From NCBI RefSeq assembly GCF_034140825.1, contig NC_089042.1:27216501-27280500 (forward strand): a DNA stretch of 64,000 bases. The letters are read 5' to 3'. A model generated the notes under the pieces. It was not told the DNA's origin. It did no database searches and saw only the letters and a program-made list of their open reading frames with translations. Source of the DNA: Oryza sativa Japonica Group. Its lineage: Eukaryota > Streptophyta > Magnoliopsida > Poales > Poaceae. Both the position numbers and the translations under genes were made by a program. Positions within the stretch are counted from its first letter, which is position 1; each line of letters opens with the position of its first letter. This document shows, piece by piece, positions 19,948-33,169 of this stretch.

Positions 19948-20435
19948 GAGTAAAGTGCACGGCAGTCTTTAAACTTACGTGGGTGTGTTAACTAGGTCCC
20001 TGAACTCTCAAAATGAATTTTTTATCCCTCAACTTGTCTCGGATGTCATATAGATCCAAAAGTGTTCCAACCCGCTCCGTGTGCTGACGTGGCATGACAT
20101 GGTGACGCCTACGTGTCAGTGGACCCCATATGTCAACCACATGACATATTTTTTTCTCCTCTCTTTTTTCATTTGTTTTTTTCAAAATTAAAAACATCAT
20201 TTTCTTCTCTCTCTCTCTCTCCTCTCTTATTTATTTTTTTATATGACTGACATGTGGATCCACTGGCACGTAAGCGTTACCGTGGCATGCCACGTCATCT
20301 CACGGAGCGAGTTGGAGCCCGTTTGGACTTATATGACACTCATTACAAGTTTGGGATCCAAAAATTCATTTTGAGAGTTTAGGGACCTAAATGATATATC
20401 CGTACCAGTTTAAGGACTGTATGTGCATTTCACTC
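19948..20435. mobile_element. Small Mutator-like MITE with perfect 9-bp duplication
   Basis: The ends GAGTAAAGTGCAC and (inverse) GAGTGAAATGCAC start arms of about 170 bp with the paired phrases CTCTCAAAATGAATTTTT and GACGTGGCATG. The flanks are an exact 9-bp duplication TTATGAAAA (19939-19947 and 20436-20444). It is 488 bp with no coding region and lies about 585 bp upstream of the FKBP start codon. The centre is TC-rich. Confidence 0.9.
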
Positions 20436-20444
20436 TTATGAAAA

Positions 20445-21019
20445 ATAATCTGATGGCTTGGCATGGTGCTACTACCTACTGCAAAGAAATGTTCCAATAC
20501 CAGAGTCACCGTGACACCAATGAATACAGGCAAATTAATCTTCAGAATTCTTACTGTATTTCTTCTAACTTGTGATAACCACTTGTTTAGAGTTCAGAAC
20601 TTGAGATTATTCACAGGTAGCATGACGCACCACAATCTCCGCTTGACCTGATCGAGCTGAAGTTTCTCTCCAAATTAATTTTGTGACTGTCTTATGATAG
20701 AGATGGGGGATCCCATAATACGTTCTTATTTTACACCTCGTGGACTACGGTGAAAAATGCTGCCGAGGCAGCCAGCGAGGTGGTTTGCAGTTGCAGGCGA
20801 GATGGAGATCGAAACCCTCTGTGAGTGACACGTGGACCAGCAGCACCCGAAAGATTTCAGTTTGACCCGACGCAGCGAGTGGTGGAGGCGGACCGCGCGC
20901 AAAGCCCAGTATGCGATGCGATGCGTCGTTGCGCTATCCATTCTCCTCCTCTCCCACGTCTCCTGATCCGTACCTGCTTAATTCCTTCGTCTTCCTCTCC
21001 TCTTCCTTCTTCTTCCACC
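20445..21019. promoter_or_regulatory. Promoter and 5' UTR region of the FKBP gene
   Basis: Non-coding. The last 150 bp are CT-rich, typical of a TATA-less promoter and 5' UTR of a plant nuclear gene for a chloroplast protein. No clear TATA box was seen. An ACACGTGG G-box-like motif lies near 20828, a common element in light-responsive genes. Confidence 0.4.
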
Positions 21020-23159
21020 ATGGCTGCAACCGCTTCGTCCTCCTCCACCGCCACCGCCTCGCCGCTCCTCCTCCCCTCGGCCCGCCGCCCGCTCCCTTCC
21101 TCCAAACCGTGGCTTCCCGACGGCAGGGCGTTCAGGGGCAGCAGGGCGCTGAGTTCAGCGGCGCGGCGATGCTTCTGCTGCTGCTGCAGGTGCGAGGCCG
21201 CCGGTGAGGCGGGAACGGCGCCGCCGCCGCAGCAGCGCGGAGTGGATGACGGCGGCGTGGTCTGTACCAGCGCCACCCGGTCCCGGAGGAGGAGCGTTCT
21301 TGGAGTCGCCGTGGGGGTATCGTCGGCGCTGGCGCTCGGCCTGGCCGCGTTCGATGATGCCCTCGCCGCCGGGCTGCCTCCCGAGGAGAAGCCCAAGCTC
21401 TGCGACGCCGCCTGCGAGAAGGACCTCGAAAATGTACTTACTCTGATCGATTTTTTTTAAAAAAAATTTACCTGAAATTTCTTTCTTGCCAGGGTGATCG
21501 ATCTGTTTTCTGGTTAGGAACATTTCAAGTTTTCAACCCTGCTTGAGCTATGCATGATTACATACATGATCATGTTTAGCGATGAGATTAGTAAATGTTA
21601 ATCATCTAATCAATGCTAATCTCAGCAACTAACTCATCATGATGCATTCCCAAGGTGCCCATGGTGACTACAGAGTCTGGTCTTCAGTACAAGGATATCA
21701 AAGTGGGTGAAGGCCCAAGTCCACCCATTGGCTTCCAGGTGCTCACTTGATTTCTCACAGTGCAGATGTTCATGATCATGTTCTTAATCTGTTTCTTTTT
21801 TTCTCTCTTTGATTACCATTTAGGTTGCTGCAAATTATGTTGCCATGGTACCGAATGGACAGATATTTGACAGGTGCGAACTGAGCTTTTGATGCCAAAC
21901 TAACCATCTTTTATATAGGCGAGATTAAGTTGATGCTGTTCAAGTACACTTGCAAGCTGCAAGCTGAAATTTTCTTGTGTGTCTGTGTTGTATACAGTTC
22001 TCTGGAAAAGGGGCAGCCCTACATATTCCGTGTTGGTTCAGGACAGGTATTTATTTTTTTTCCCTACATATTCCTGTTGGTACTTGGTAGCCTGTGTTCT
22101 GAAATATTACCACTGAAATGTGAGTAATAAAATTACAAACTGATCAAATATATGAACTGTAGATGACTGTAAATATACAATTTACAGTCATATACAGTTT
22201 ATATATTTGATCGTGTTTGTACAATGAATCAAAATCTCGGCTGGTTACTGGTACTTACCGATCCTAAGCCATCGACTGGCTATCGGTATACCAGCCCAGA
22301 ACAATTTGAATTAATATTTAAAACTTAAATGTTAAAGAGTACGAACAAAGGTTTTGAATATTAGTTTCAGAACAAAATACCAACTGGTCCCTTTGAGAAA
22401 GGGTAACCGACCGCTTACCACTTTTATCTGGAAAAAGATTGAATCCAAAATATTTTATTAAACTAGTAATTGAGGGTAACAAGCTGCTAACAAGTTTTTG
22501 GAACATGTCGGTTAACGTCTGGTTTTTGGTTTTCAAATTAAAACTCTTGGTATGTCTAATGTGTAAATTGCACATGAAATACACTAATGTAACATACATA
22601 ATGCTACGTGAAAAATGTATAGTTCGTATTATTAATAAAACATGAATTCACCATATGTAATTTTGCAAGAAAATGTTTGGTACACTATCAGTAACCAAAC
22701 TACCCTCTGGAAAACACATTATGCGCCTTCTAACTAAAATGCTTTAAAAACAATTCAATTTTCTTTCATCCATTTGTGGTGGTAAACATTAGGTGATAAA
22801 GGGACTTGATGAAGGGATATTGTCAATGAAGGTTGGAGGACTACGGCGATTATACATACCTGGCCCGGTAAGTAGCCTAAACTCCCCAATGTCAACAAAT
22901 ATTATGCAAGAGAAAATGAAAGATGTGGTAAATTTGGGGCCAGACAATTGCAGCCATTGCTATGGCATCATTTTTCCCCTCTTAGCACAGAGATTTGAAA
23001 GGAGGGTGATAATTTGATTTTTCGTGTTTTTCTTGATCTGAACAGCTAGCATTTCCGAAGGGCCTTACTTCAGCTCCTGGAAGGCCAAGAGTGGCTCCAA
23101 GCAGCCCAGTTATGTTCGACGTCAACTTATTGTACATACCAGGTCTTGATGATGAGTGA
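21020..23159 (+). CDS. FKBP16-3: Thylakoid-lumen FKBP-type immunophilin (FKBP16-3 type)
   Basis: Six exons with fitting phases: 21020-21433, 21655-21738, 21824-21873, 21998-22046, 22793-22867 and 23046-23159, giving 261 residues. Residues 1 to about 80 are a Ser/Ala-rich chloroplast transit peptide. A second, Tat-type lumen signal follows (RRR at 89-91, hydrophobic 94-112, ALA-AG cleavage near 116). The FKBP domain covers about 139-261 with ESGLQYKDIKVGEGP, AANYVAMVPNGQIFDS, GSGQVIKGLDEGILSMKVGG, LYIPGPLAFP and VMFDVNLLYIPGLDDE. These match my memory of Arabidopsis FKBP16-3, a lumenal peptidyl-prolyl isomerase-like protein linked to thylakoid complex acclimation. Whether it is catalytically active cannot be told from sequence. 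All splice sites are GT/AG and no break was found. Confidence 0.93.
22142..22212. repeat. 71-bp near-perfect palindrome in FKBP intron 4
   Basis: GATCAAATATATGAACTGTA at the left pairs with TACAGTTTATATATTTGATC at the right, and the inner TGACTGTAAAT pairs with ATTTACAGTCA. Only three or four of about 33 pairs mismatch. It forms a long stem with a tiny loop inside the largest intron of the gene. Confidence 0.85.
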
Positions 23160-23854
23160 AAGCATGCATAGGAATATATATATATATACATCCTCTTCTG
23201 GTTTTCCACATCTTTTACAAGAAGGATGATGAAGCAAATGATTTACCATACAGTATATCGATCTAGAGGGACCATTAATTCTTTTCGGCTGTAGATTGTG
23301 GGCAAGTATGTTATGTGTTGAGTACAAAATTTTATTATTAGACTGCTTTAAGTAGCATGTAAAGACTTTTGTAGCTCTCATTTTTCTTAATGAAATTGGG
23401 GGAGCTCTGCTTCCTAGTTTAAAAAAAAAACAAAATTTTATTAGTTCTGTCATGTAGTTGTTCTAAGGAACCGACAAGGGTTGCCGAATGAACATAATGT
23501 GCTTAGTGTAAAATCAGAAACAGTAGGAAAAGGGAAATTTTCGGTTCTTCAAAAGGTATTATGAGGTCGAGGTATTTCTAGTGCTAATCGGGATTTAGGA
23601 GGTATAATATCACTAAACTAACACTCTGTGGAGTAGTACCTAATAATACTCTATCTCGGTACCGTTGATAGCTAGCAACTGCATGTGCGTCTCGTTGCCC
23701 GCTCTGTGTGTAGTGAGAGGGATGGCACAATTTTATTAGTGAGAATATCTTAAAAATCTGCCGCAAGTATTTTTAGTAAAAAAAACTTTCAGATATAATG
23801 ATAGTATAATTAAAATGTCCTTCGACATAACAATGAGCAAACTATCTACCTGTG
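23160..23854. other. 3' flank of the FKBP gene; no gene seen
   Basis: AT-rich sequence that includes the FKBP 3' UTR (possible polyadenylation signal AATGAAATT near 23388). Nothing else was recognised up to the retroelement. Confidence 0.4.
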
Positions 23855-26800
23855 GCCCTAGCGGACTCCGCCCGATCCTGGCTCCACGGACTACCCCGTG
23901 GCACGATCGGATCATGGGCGGAACTTCGTGATTACTTCATCGCTAACTTCTAGGGCACCTTCGAACGCCTCGGCACACAGTTTGATCTCTACAACGTCGT
24001 TCAGAAGTCTGGAGAATCCCTTCGAGATTACATCCGACGCTTCTCCGAACAACGCAACAAGATCTCCGACATCACCGACGACGTCATCATCACCGCCTTC
24101 ACTAAAGGCATTCGCCACGAGGACCTAGTCGGCAAGTTCGGACGTAAACCTCCCAGGACGGTTAAGCAGATGTTCGAAAAAGCCAACGAGTATGCCAAAG
24201 CCGAAGATGCTATCACCACGTCCAAACAGTCGGGCACCACTTGGAAGCCAAAGAAGGACACGCCGACTGTAGGAGGGAGTGGAAGTAACAACCACAAGGA
24301 TCGCAAGCGTAAGCCCGAAGAACCTGTGGCGACCACCTCTCTATCTTCCCGACAACGTCCCCGCGTCAACACCTTCGACAAGATAATGAACTCCCAATGT
24401 CCGCATCATCCCAACTCCAACCACGTGGCCAAAGATTGCTTCGTCTACAAACAGTTCGCAGAGCAATACGTCAAGAACGCACGTAAACCTTCAGACGGAG
24501 ATCAAGGCACATCAAAGAAGAAAGATGATGAAGACGATGCCCCGACTGGTTTTCAAGATCATCGCAAAGAACTTAATCACATCTTCGGCGGACCCCTGGC
24601 TTATGAGTCTAAGAGAAAACAAAAGCTGACAGAACGGGAGATAAATGCGGTTCAGCCTAACATGCCCCAATATCTTCGGTGGTCAGAGATAGCAATTAAG
24701 TTCGACCGCTCGGATCATCCCGACCGAGTGGTCCACCCGGGGCGATACCCCCTAGTACTAGACCCAGTGGTTCGCAATGTCAAGCTCCGACGGACTCTCA
24801 TCGATGGTGGCAGCGCACTCAACATCCTTTTCGCTAAGACCCTGGACGATATGCAGATTCCTCGCACGGAATTAAAGCCGAGTAATGCACCCTTCCACGG
24901 TGTTATCCCAGGATTGTCAGCTACACCACTCGGCCAGATCACTCTTCCAGTTACCTTCGGCACTCGGGAGAATTTTCGCACAGAAAATGTTTGTTTCGAA
25001 GTTGCTGATTTCGAGACAGCATATCATGCTATACTTGGACGACCGGCTTTAGCTAAATTTATGGCCGTCCCACACTACACCTACATGATGATGAAGATGC
25101 CTGGTCCTCGAGGAGTCATATCACTACGGAGCGACATCAAGCAGGCCGTCACATGCGACAAAGAAAGTTGCGAGATGGCCCAAACCCACGAGACTGCTCT
25201 CGCCCGCGAAGAGATCCGACTGGCTGCGACCACGGCAAGCGAGCGAGAAGTGCCTGCAACCAAGCTGACGAAGACCGAAGAAAGTGATGCCAAGACGAAA
25301 AAGATTCCCCTAGATCCCTCCGATCCTGATAAGACTGATGTAATAGGCGCTGAGTTAGATTGTAAATAGGAAAGCGCGCTCATCACCTTTCTTCAGAATA
25401 ATAAAGATATTTTTGCGTGGAAACCATCCGATATGCCTGGTATCCCTAGAGAGGTGATTGAGCACTCTTTACATGTTAAGGAAGACGCCAAACCCATCAA
25501 GCAACGACTCCGCCGTTTTGAACAGGACAGGAAGGATGCGATCAAGGAGGAATTAACCAAGCTGTTAGCAGCAGGCTTCATTAAGGAAGTCCTTCATCCC
25601 GACTGGCTGGCTAACCCAGTCCTAGTTCGGAAAAAGACGGGGCAATGGCGCATGTGTGTCGATTATACCGACCTCAACAAATCTTGTCCCAAAGACCCTT
25701 TTGGGTTACCTCGCATTGACCAGGTGGTTGACTCAACGGCCGGCTGCGAGTTACTTAGCTTCCTGGACTGTTACTCGGGATATCATCAGATCCAACTAAA
25801 AGAATCCGACTGCTTGAAGACCTCGTTTATTACGCCCTTTGGGGCCTACTGCTACATCACCATGCCCTTTGGATTGAAGAATGTAGGAGCGACCTATCAA
25901 CGCATGATTCAAAGATGTTTTTCAACTCAGATCGGTCGCAATGTTGAAGCTTATGTTGATGATGTAGTCGTCAAGACCAAGCAGAAGGATGACCTGATTG
26001 CGGATTTAGAAGAAACTTTTACAAGCATTCGTGCTTTCAAGATGAAACTGAACCCGGAAAAGTGCATCTTCGGAGTACCGTCGGGGAAATTGCTCGGATT
26101 TATGGTATCTCAAAGAGGCATACATGCCAACCCGGAGAAAATCAACGCCATCCTCAACATGAAACCGCCAAGCTCCCAAAAAGACGTCCAAAAGCTGACT
26201 GGTTGCATGGCGGCGCTCAGCCGGTTCGTTTCACGACTCGGCGAGCGGGGGATGCCTTTCTTCAAGCTGCTGAAGAAGACTGACAATTTCCAGTGGGGGC
26301 CCGAAGCACAGAAAGCCTTTGAAGACTTCAAGAAACTCCTCACCACTCCACCAGTTTTGGCCTCGCCACATCCGCAAGAGCCGCTACTATTATATGTGTC
26401 GGCGACCTCCCAGGTTATGAGTGCGGTCCTGGTTGTCGAGCGTGAAGAGGAAGGCCATGTTCAAAAAGTCTAACGTCCAATTTATTTCGTTAGCGAGGTT
26501 TTAGCCGACTCCAAGACAAGATATCCTCAGGTTCAAAAGTTACTATATGGTGCCCTAATTACCGTCAGGAAATTATCTCACTACTTTCAAAGTCACCCGG
26601 TCACGGTAGTCACATCGTTTCCACTCGGGGATATACTTCACAATCGCGAAGCAAATGGACGGATCGCGAAGTGGGCCTTAGAGTTGATGTATTTGGACAT
26701 ATCGTTCAAGCCACGAACTTCGATCAAGTCACAAGCTTTAGCTGATTTCATTGCCGAGTGGACCGAGTGCCAAGAAGACATGCCAGAGGAAAAGATGGAA

Positions 26801-28859
26801 TATTGGACTATGCATTTTGATGGGTCAAAGAGGCTCACAGGCACTGGAGCTGGGGTCGTCTTGATTTCCCCGACTGGAGAAAGATTGAGCTACGTATTGT
26901 GGATACACTTTTCTGCGTCCCATAACGTGGCGGAATACGAGGCGCTACTCCATGGATTAAGGATTGCAATCTCTTTAGGCATTCGCCGATTAATCGTCCG
27001 TGGAGACTCTCAGTTGGTTGTTAATCAAGTCATGAAAGAGTGGTCATGTCTAGATGATAATATGACCGCTTACCGACAAGAGGTACGCAAGTTGGAAGAT
27101 AAATTCGATGGATTCGAGCTCACCCATGTCCTTCGACATAACAATAAGGCAGCCGATAGATTGGCCAATTTTAGTTCAAAACGGGAAGCAGCCCCTTCTG
27201 ATGTGTTCGTTGAGCATCTTTATGAACCAACCGTGCCCAGAAAAGAAGCAATTGAAGCCATGGATACTCAAGGCGTAAGCATGATTGAAGCCGACTGGAG
27301 AGAACCCCTCATAAAATTTTTGACCAAACAAGAACTCCCTCAAGACAAAAATGAAGCCGAGCGGATTTCCAGGCGCAGCAGACTTTACATTATTCATGAA
27401 GCTAAACTGTACAAGAAAAGTCCATCAGGAATACTGCAGCGCTGTGTATCTTTGGAGGAAGGGAGACAATTGTTGAAGGATATACATTCTGGTATTTGTG
27501 GTAATCATGCTGCTGCACGGACCATTGTCGGCAAAGCTTACCGGCAAGGTTTTTTCTGGCCTACAGCTGTGTCCGATGCGGACAAGATTGTGTGGACATG
27601 CGAAGGTTGTCAATTTTTTGCCAGACAAACTCATTTGCCAGCCCAAGAATTGCAAACCATCCCGTTGTCCTGGCCGTTTGCGGTCTGGGGGCTTGACATG
27701 GTCGGCCCATTTAAAAGGGCAGTCGGCGGTTACACGCATCTCTTTGTGACTATCGACAAATTCTCCAAGTGGATTGAGGCTAAACCGGTCATTACGATCA
27801 CAGCAGATAAAGCTAGAGATTTTTTCATCAACATTGTGCATCGGTTTGGGGTACCCAATCGGATCATCACTGATAATGGCACTCAATTCATTGGCGGAGC
27901 GTTTAAAGACTTTTGTGAAGACTTCGGCATTAAAATTTGTTACGCCTCCGTGGCACACCCTATGAGTAACGGACAAGTCGAGCGCGCTAACGGCATGATA
28001 CTGCAAGGGATCAAAGCACGAGTTTTTGACCGACTACGCCCCTATGCTGGCAAGTGGGTAGATCAGCTGCCGTCCGTACTTTGGTCTTTACGCACTACTC
28101 CTAGTCGGGCTACCGGCCAGTCGCCGTTCTTTTTGGTTTATGGCGCAGAAGCAATGTTGCCGAGTGAAGTGGAATTTGAATCACTACGATTTCGGAACTT
28201 CAATGAGGAGGGCTATGAAGAGGGCCGAGTAGACAACATCAACCGACTAGAAGAAGCCCGAGAAGCAGCTTTAATTCAGTCGACTCGATATTTGCAAGCG
28301 TTGCGCCGTTATCATAATCGGAATGTTCGATCGCGAGCCTTTTTAGTCGGTGACCTGGTTCTACGGAAAATTCAAACAACACAGGATCGGCATAAATTAT
28401 CTCCCTTATGGGAAGGACCGTTCATAATTGCTGAAGTCACTCGGCCGGGTTCTTATCGACTCAAGCGCGAAGACGGTACTCTCATCAACAATTCTTGGAA
28501 TATTGAACACCTTCGTCAATTTTACGCTTAGGCATTTCGTTTGTATCTTTCCTCTTTGACTGCTAACTTCAAGTTTTTTCTTGAAGTTTTCAGTCAGGGG
28601 GCTACTATAATAATAATGGAGTGTGATTTTTATCAATTCAATTTGCTTACTTGATGTATCATTGCCCTGTTTGATTTCTTGGCTTAGTCAATGAGGACTG
28701 AAAGTTTTTTAACAACTTTTGCGGGTTTTAGGCTCAACAAGGTTCGACAAAAACTTTTAAGAAATCAGGAACTAAGTTAAGATATTAAGCATAGCATAAA
28801 TTCATCAGTATTGTACAAATTGTGCCTCCATCATCATTAATCGTCAAAATCATTGGTAC

Positions 28860-31590
28860 ATTAATCAGTATCAGTTTTTTCATCATCAGACTTATCAGAC
28901 CCAGTCGGCCGAAGGTCGACATCTTGGAATCTCTCAACTACATCAGCAGCAATTTTGTCAGCCGCTTTCTGCGCATCACTGATGAGGTCAAGAGCAGCTT
29001 CTTCGCTCATCCCGTCTGCAAAGCCATCAATGGCATCAATATCAACTCTTGGATAAAGGGATTTGGTCATCGCCAACGCCAGACTTGCTCCCATACTTCC
29101 AGCTTCTTTGATGTTCTTGAAATATGTATCCGGAGCAACTCTCAGCTTGTCGAAAATTTCAGAAGCATCAAGTGCACTCGGGCCGTTGTTATTGAAGAAC
29201 ATCGGTTGAACAATTGGGGCAGCAGCGTTAGCAACCTCATCCCGGGCTCCCTCAAGTTTTTTGATCTTGCCAACCAGGACGTCGAATTGAGCTTGAGATT
29301 TGATCTTGCGGTCTGCATCAACAGATTCACATTAATAAGTCAGCATATGGAGGATAATGGCTTTTGAGGTATTGATTGTTGATACCTTCAACTTCCTTTA
29401 AAGCCAGGTCTCTTTGTTTTGCCAGTTCTGCCTTGTCATTTTCCAGAATTTGAATCTGCTTTTCCAACTGAGATATCTTGGCAGCTTGCACTACATTGAT
29501 TACGGTTAATCAAGATTGCAAAGATAACAGTATGAGTCAGTTGAGCAGAGTTTGTGCGTACCTTTTGATGAGCCACTCAGTTCAAAATTTGATTCCTGGA
29601 GATCAGCGATCCGATCCCTCAGATCATGTTCATTCTTCCTGGCAAGTTGTTTCGCTTCGTGCAGTCGATTCCTGGTGGCTTCGAGGGTCCCGAGATGAGG
29701 GACTAACCTCTCTAAGGTTACCGTTTTGGCTTCGTTCCTAAGATAAATCCTCTGCAAGACAGTTTAATTAGCGCATGAATTAAATGGCAAACAAGATGGT
29801 TGAGATCAGGTACCAGAGGGCTTACATTTACAATGCGGGTTGCCTGACCAAGTGCCTTCTTCAGTAGGCATAACTCTTCGTCCTCTTTTTGCTTATTTAT
29901 CACGATCCCTTGAGGCTGCATGTTGTCATCCCACCACTTGACCAGAATCGGAGGGTGTGAATCCTCAGCTGCTTGTATCCGGAGGATCTCTTCTTCATCA
30001 CCAATTATTGGCCCTAGTGTATCCATGAACGAAGATGAAGCAGCCAAATAAAGTCTGTTGGATCAAAATAATTTCAGATGGCATGTCTACCTGTGATGAT
30101 TCCCGGTCGGGGACGAGTGGACTTTGGTGCCTTCACAGGAGATCTGGTTTCTGATTCATTGTCAGCATCCTTCCCGAGCGGACTGTTCGTTTGAGCTTCA
30201 ACTTCGGGAATCTTTTGGCTTGACCCTGCATCCGACTGGTTTCTAGTCGGGGGCTCCTGGTTAGCACCGACTTCAGTTTCGGCCGACTGGTTCCCAGTCG
30301 GGGGCTCGTTGCTGGCTTCTACATTGTCGGTTGCCGGTTGTTTGTCACTCGGACGATCTTCTGCAGCTGGCCCGGTTTCTTTTGAAAGGTTTGCCTCTAT
30401 GTCAGTCGGCTCGGGGTCCTTTTCGGAAGGATCTATGTCAGACGGCTTCCTACGAGTTTGAGTTATGCTGTTAGTATTATTTCAACAGTGGATCGGAAGC
30501 ACTTGGTCGAGCGTCAGATCGAATTTTTGGTCCTCCACTCGCCTGACCAGTCTGCTGGCGAGGTGATCGGCGTTGAGCAATTGGAGGATCCGATTTCATC
30601 AAAGCAAATTCCTGGGCATGATATTTCAAACTTTCAATTAGCTTAACAGAGGGTAAAAGCATACTTTTGAGGAAGGTTGAAATGTTTGAGTGCATACCGG
30701 TGGAGGAGGGTTGAATGCGTTGAATGGCACAACGGGCAGCAGATGTGAATAGCTGACAACAATAGCGTTTGAGAAGATCTTGTACATTCTTTCTTTCATG
30801 ACCTTAAAGTCAAGAGAATCTGGATCTTCCTGATTTGGATCATGCTTGCCATCAAACTCAAAAGTTGTGCGGGACCTCTCTTTGATTGGAGCTAATCGAC
30901 TTTTGATGAAGTGCTGAGTGATCTGTTCTCCCTGCAAACCTTGTTCTTTCAGTTTTAGCATGCGTTCCATCAATTCCATTGCCTGAGCAGCTTCATCTCC
31001 CATAGGCAATGAGTTCCATGTGTCCTGGTAAACCGGAGGAAGACAGCAGTACTCGGGGAGTGCGGGCTCAGGATTCTGAACATAGAACCAGTTTGCATGC
31101 CAGCCTTTGTTTGAGGTTTTGAAGGGCATGGAGAAATATTTTTGGCTCAAGGTTCCTCTGAGTTGGAAACCAGCTCCCCCAACAACGCATGGTTTGCTTT
31201 TGTTTGGCTGGGGCTTGAGGAAGAAGATGCGGCGGAACAAGGCGAAATGAGGCCTAATGCCCAGAAAAGCTTCGCAGGCATGGATAAAATTGGCAATATG
31301 CACTATGGAGTTTGGATTCAAGTGATGCAAGCTAATCCCGTAGAAGTTCAGAATCCCCCGGAAGAATCTAGAGGTTGGAAGAGAAAATCCGCCATAGAAG
31401 AAATGAGCGAATACCACGATTTCGTGTGTGTCGGGGGTCGGGAATGCTTCGCCGAACGCCGGTCGCCACCCGATAATCTCCTTCGCTGGGAGAACGCCAT
31501 GCGCCACCATCTCCTTCAGGTTATCTTCTGTCACATCGGAGGGCGCCCACTGACTTTCGAAGCTTTCTCTTTCTTCCGCCATGAATGTGA
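28860..31590 (-). mobile_element. Antisense gene region of the gypsy fossil
   Basis: Several minus-strand exon-like frames run from about 31580 (MAEERESFESQWAPSDVT) to 28861. The first carries VVFAHFFYGGFSLPTSRFF and FRRIFFLKP, typical of the 'putative gypsy type transposon' domain (PF04195) found in rice elements. Later ones are charged and look like a coiled coil. Its position between integrase and the 3' LTR and its antisense direction match known gypsy elements of the Tat group. The function is unknown. Confidence 0.65.
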
Positions 31591-32588
31591 ACTGGATGGT
31601 TTAATTTGGTCCGAGATATGGCTGGAGAGGAATGGGGAATCGGAGCGGTGGACGCGGGGAGAAATTTCGTGAAGTTTTTGAGGGTGGGTTGGAGCAGATT
31701 GATGAACCCTAGCTTCGTCGGTGCGGTTCTGTACTGTAGCACGGAGTGGGGAATGGCGAGAGTCTCGGCAGGGAAGACGAAACGACGTTTGGACTTCGGT
31801 GTCTTTAGGGTATCGGGAGTACTAATGGGCTTGGGCCTGTACAGTACTTCAGCCCAATTATGTTTTCAGCGTGGCCCATTGTGATCCCTAGGGACTTAGG
31901 TGCCTTTTGCTTTGGCAATATGTGCTCACAATGACGCGGCCCGATGCTGTTAAAATCCTTTTTAACGCGATTCAATAATTCTTTGGAATTATTATGATGC
32001 ACATGAAAAGGTGCCCGACAGAAAGGTGTTATACCATTTTTGTAAGCTTTTTTAGGCTACAAAAGCTATTGGGTTAATTTGAGATGACTGGTTTATTAGT
32101 AGTCATTCTCCTATCATGTTATATGCTTATTTTGATTATGGTAAGGGTTATAGCCTAGGCTAATGAACTTCTTAATTACCATGACCTTTATCATATTTGG
32201 TGGATCATTTTAAGAGTTTCTTACTCGGATTCCTACCAAATATATCTATTTTTGGACCTTTTGAGTGTTTATCATTCGGCCCTTTTCATATTTTTTATCC
32301 TTGATATATTCAAGTGAGAAGTAGTCGGCTGGGTATTTTATTGAGTACCATGCATGCTTCGATATAAAGTCACCCGGTTCTTGACTATATGTTTAGTTTT
32401 TCAACTAATCACATAGTCGGGGGCTACACCTAATTAGGTGCATCTACTCGATGCACCATGTTTTATTTTCGCCCTTCGCAGTCTTTTAGCACTCGGCAAG
32501 CCGGAGCAAGTTGAATTGAAGCACTCGGATTATTGTTTTTTGTTTCGAGAAGACTATTTTGGTCAACTGCGAAGGTCTCGGGGGCTAC

Positions 32589-33027
32589 TGTGAAGATTAT
32601 GGTTACCCCATATCTACATGGCGGTTACATTCCAGCTGGATATATGGTACCAAATATAGATAGAATATCTTTATGAGGACTCGGGTTAGATTCTAAACTT
32701 GTATGTTAAGAAAATACTCGGGATCCTAGTCGGTTACGATTGTATTTTATCTGTAATCTCATGTTCCGTTAGGATATGGACTGTACTTTATAATACGGAT
32801 CCCTTCCCCTATATAAGGAGGGGTCCAGGTTCCTCTCGGGACGATTTTTTTTCTCCCAATCATACAATCAATAATACACTCGGCGGAATCATCCCCGGAC
32901 AAGAGTAGGGTATTACTTCTTGAATAAGAAGGCCTAAACCTGTATAAAATTCCTTGTCTCTAAACCCATCCACTTTCTTAGCTTGATAGTCACCCCCTTT
33001 TATTATTGCCAAAATCTTGTTTCGACA
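32589..33027 (+). mobile_element. 3' LTR of the gypsy fossil
   Basis: It starts TGTGAAGATTATGG right after the polypurine tract GGGGGCTAC (32580-32588) and ends GTTTCGACA. It is 439 bp with TG...CA ends. A TATATAAG promoter box lies near 32813-32820. The following five bases are GTAAT; the left partner of any target duplication was not found. Confidence 0.8.
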
Positions 33028-33169
33028 GTAATTACGTTATAACTACTACACAAGCTATCACTAAAATCTTACGCGCAACATGTGTAGATGGGAAAAAAAA
33101 CTTGCGTAAGTTTTCTAGCAAATCTGTTTATTAGTTGAAAAGTTTGTTCTAATAAACGAAAGGAGTTGG

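Larger units (their letters stand above)
23855..33027 (+). mobile_element. Ty3/gypsy LTR retrotransposon with antisense gene (fossil)
   Basis: A broken copy of about 9.2 kb. Its parts on the plus strand are gag (about 23.9-24.6 kb; SLRDYIRRFSEQRN region), protease (LIDGGSALNILF near 24.8 kb), reverse transcriptase (YVDDVVVKT near 25.95 kb), RNase H ([15 protein letters not shown] near 26.8 kb) and integrase (27.5-28.5 kb, with LDMVGPF and DNGTQFIGG). A region with genes on the opposite strand (28.9-31.6 kb) separates pol from a 439-bp LTR at the right end. The order protease, RT, RNase H, integrase makes it Ty3/gypsy. The antisense gene suggests the Tat lineage (Grande/RIRE2-like). Only one LTR is visible, and the left edge is approximate. 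A handful of breaks are present. With one LTR, no age from LTR divergence can be given. Confidence 0.88.
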
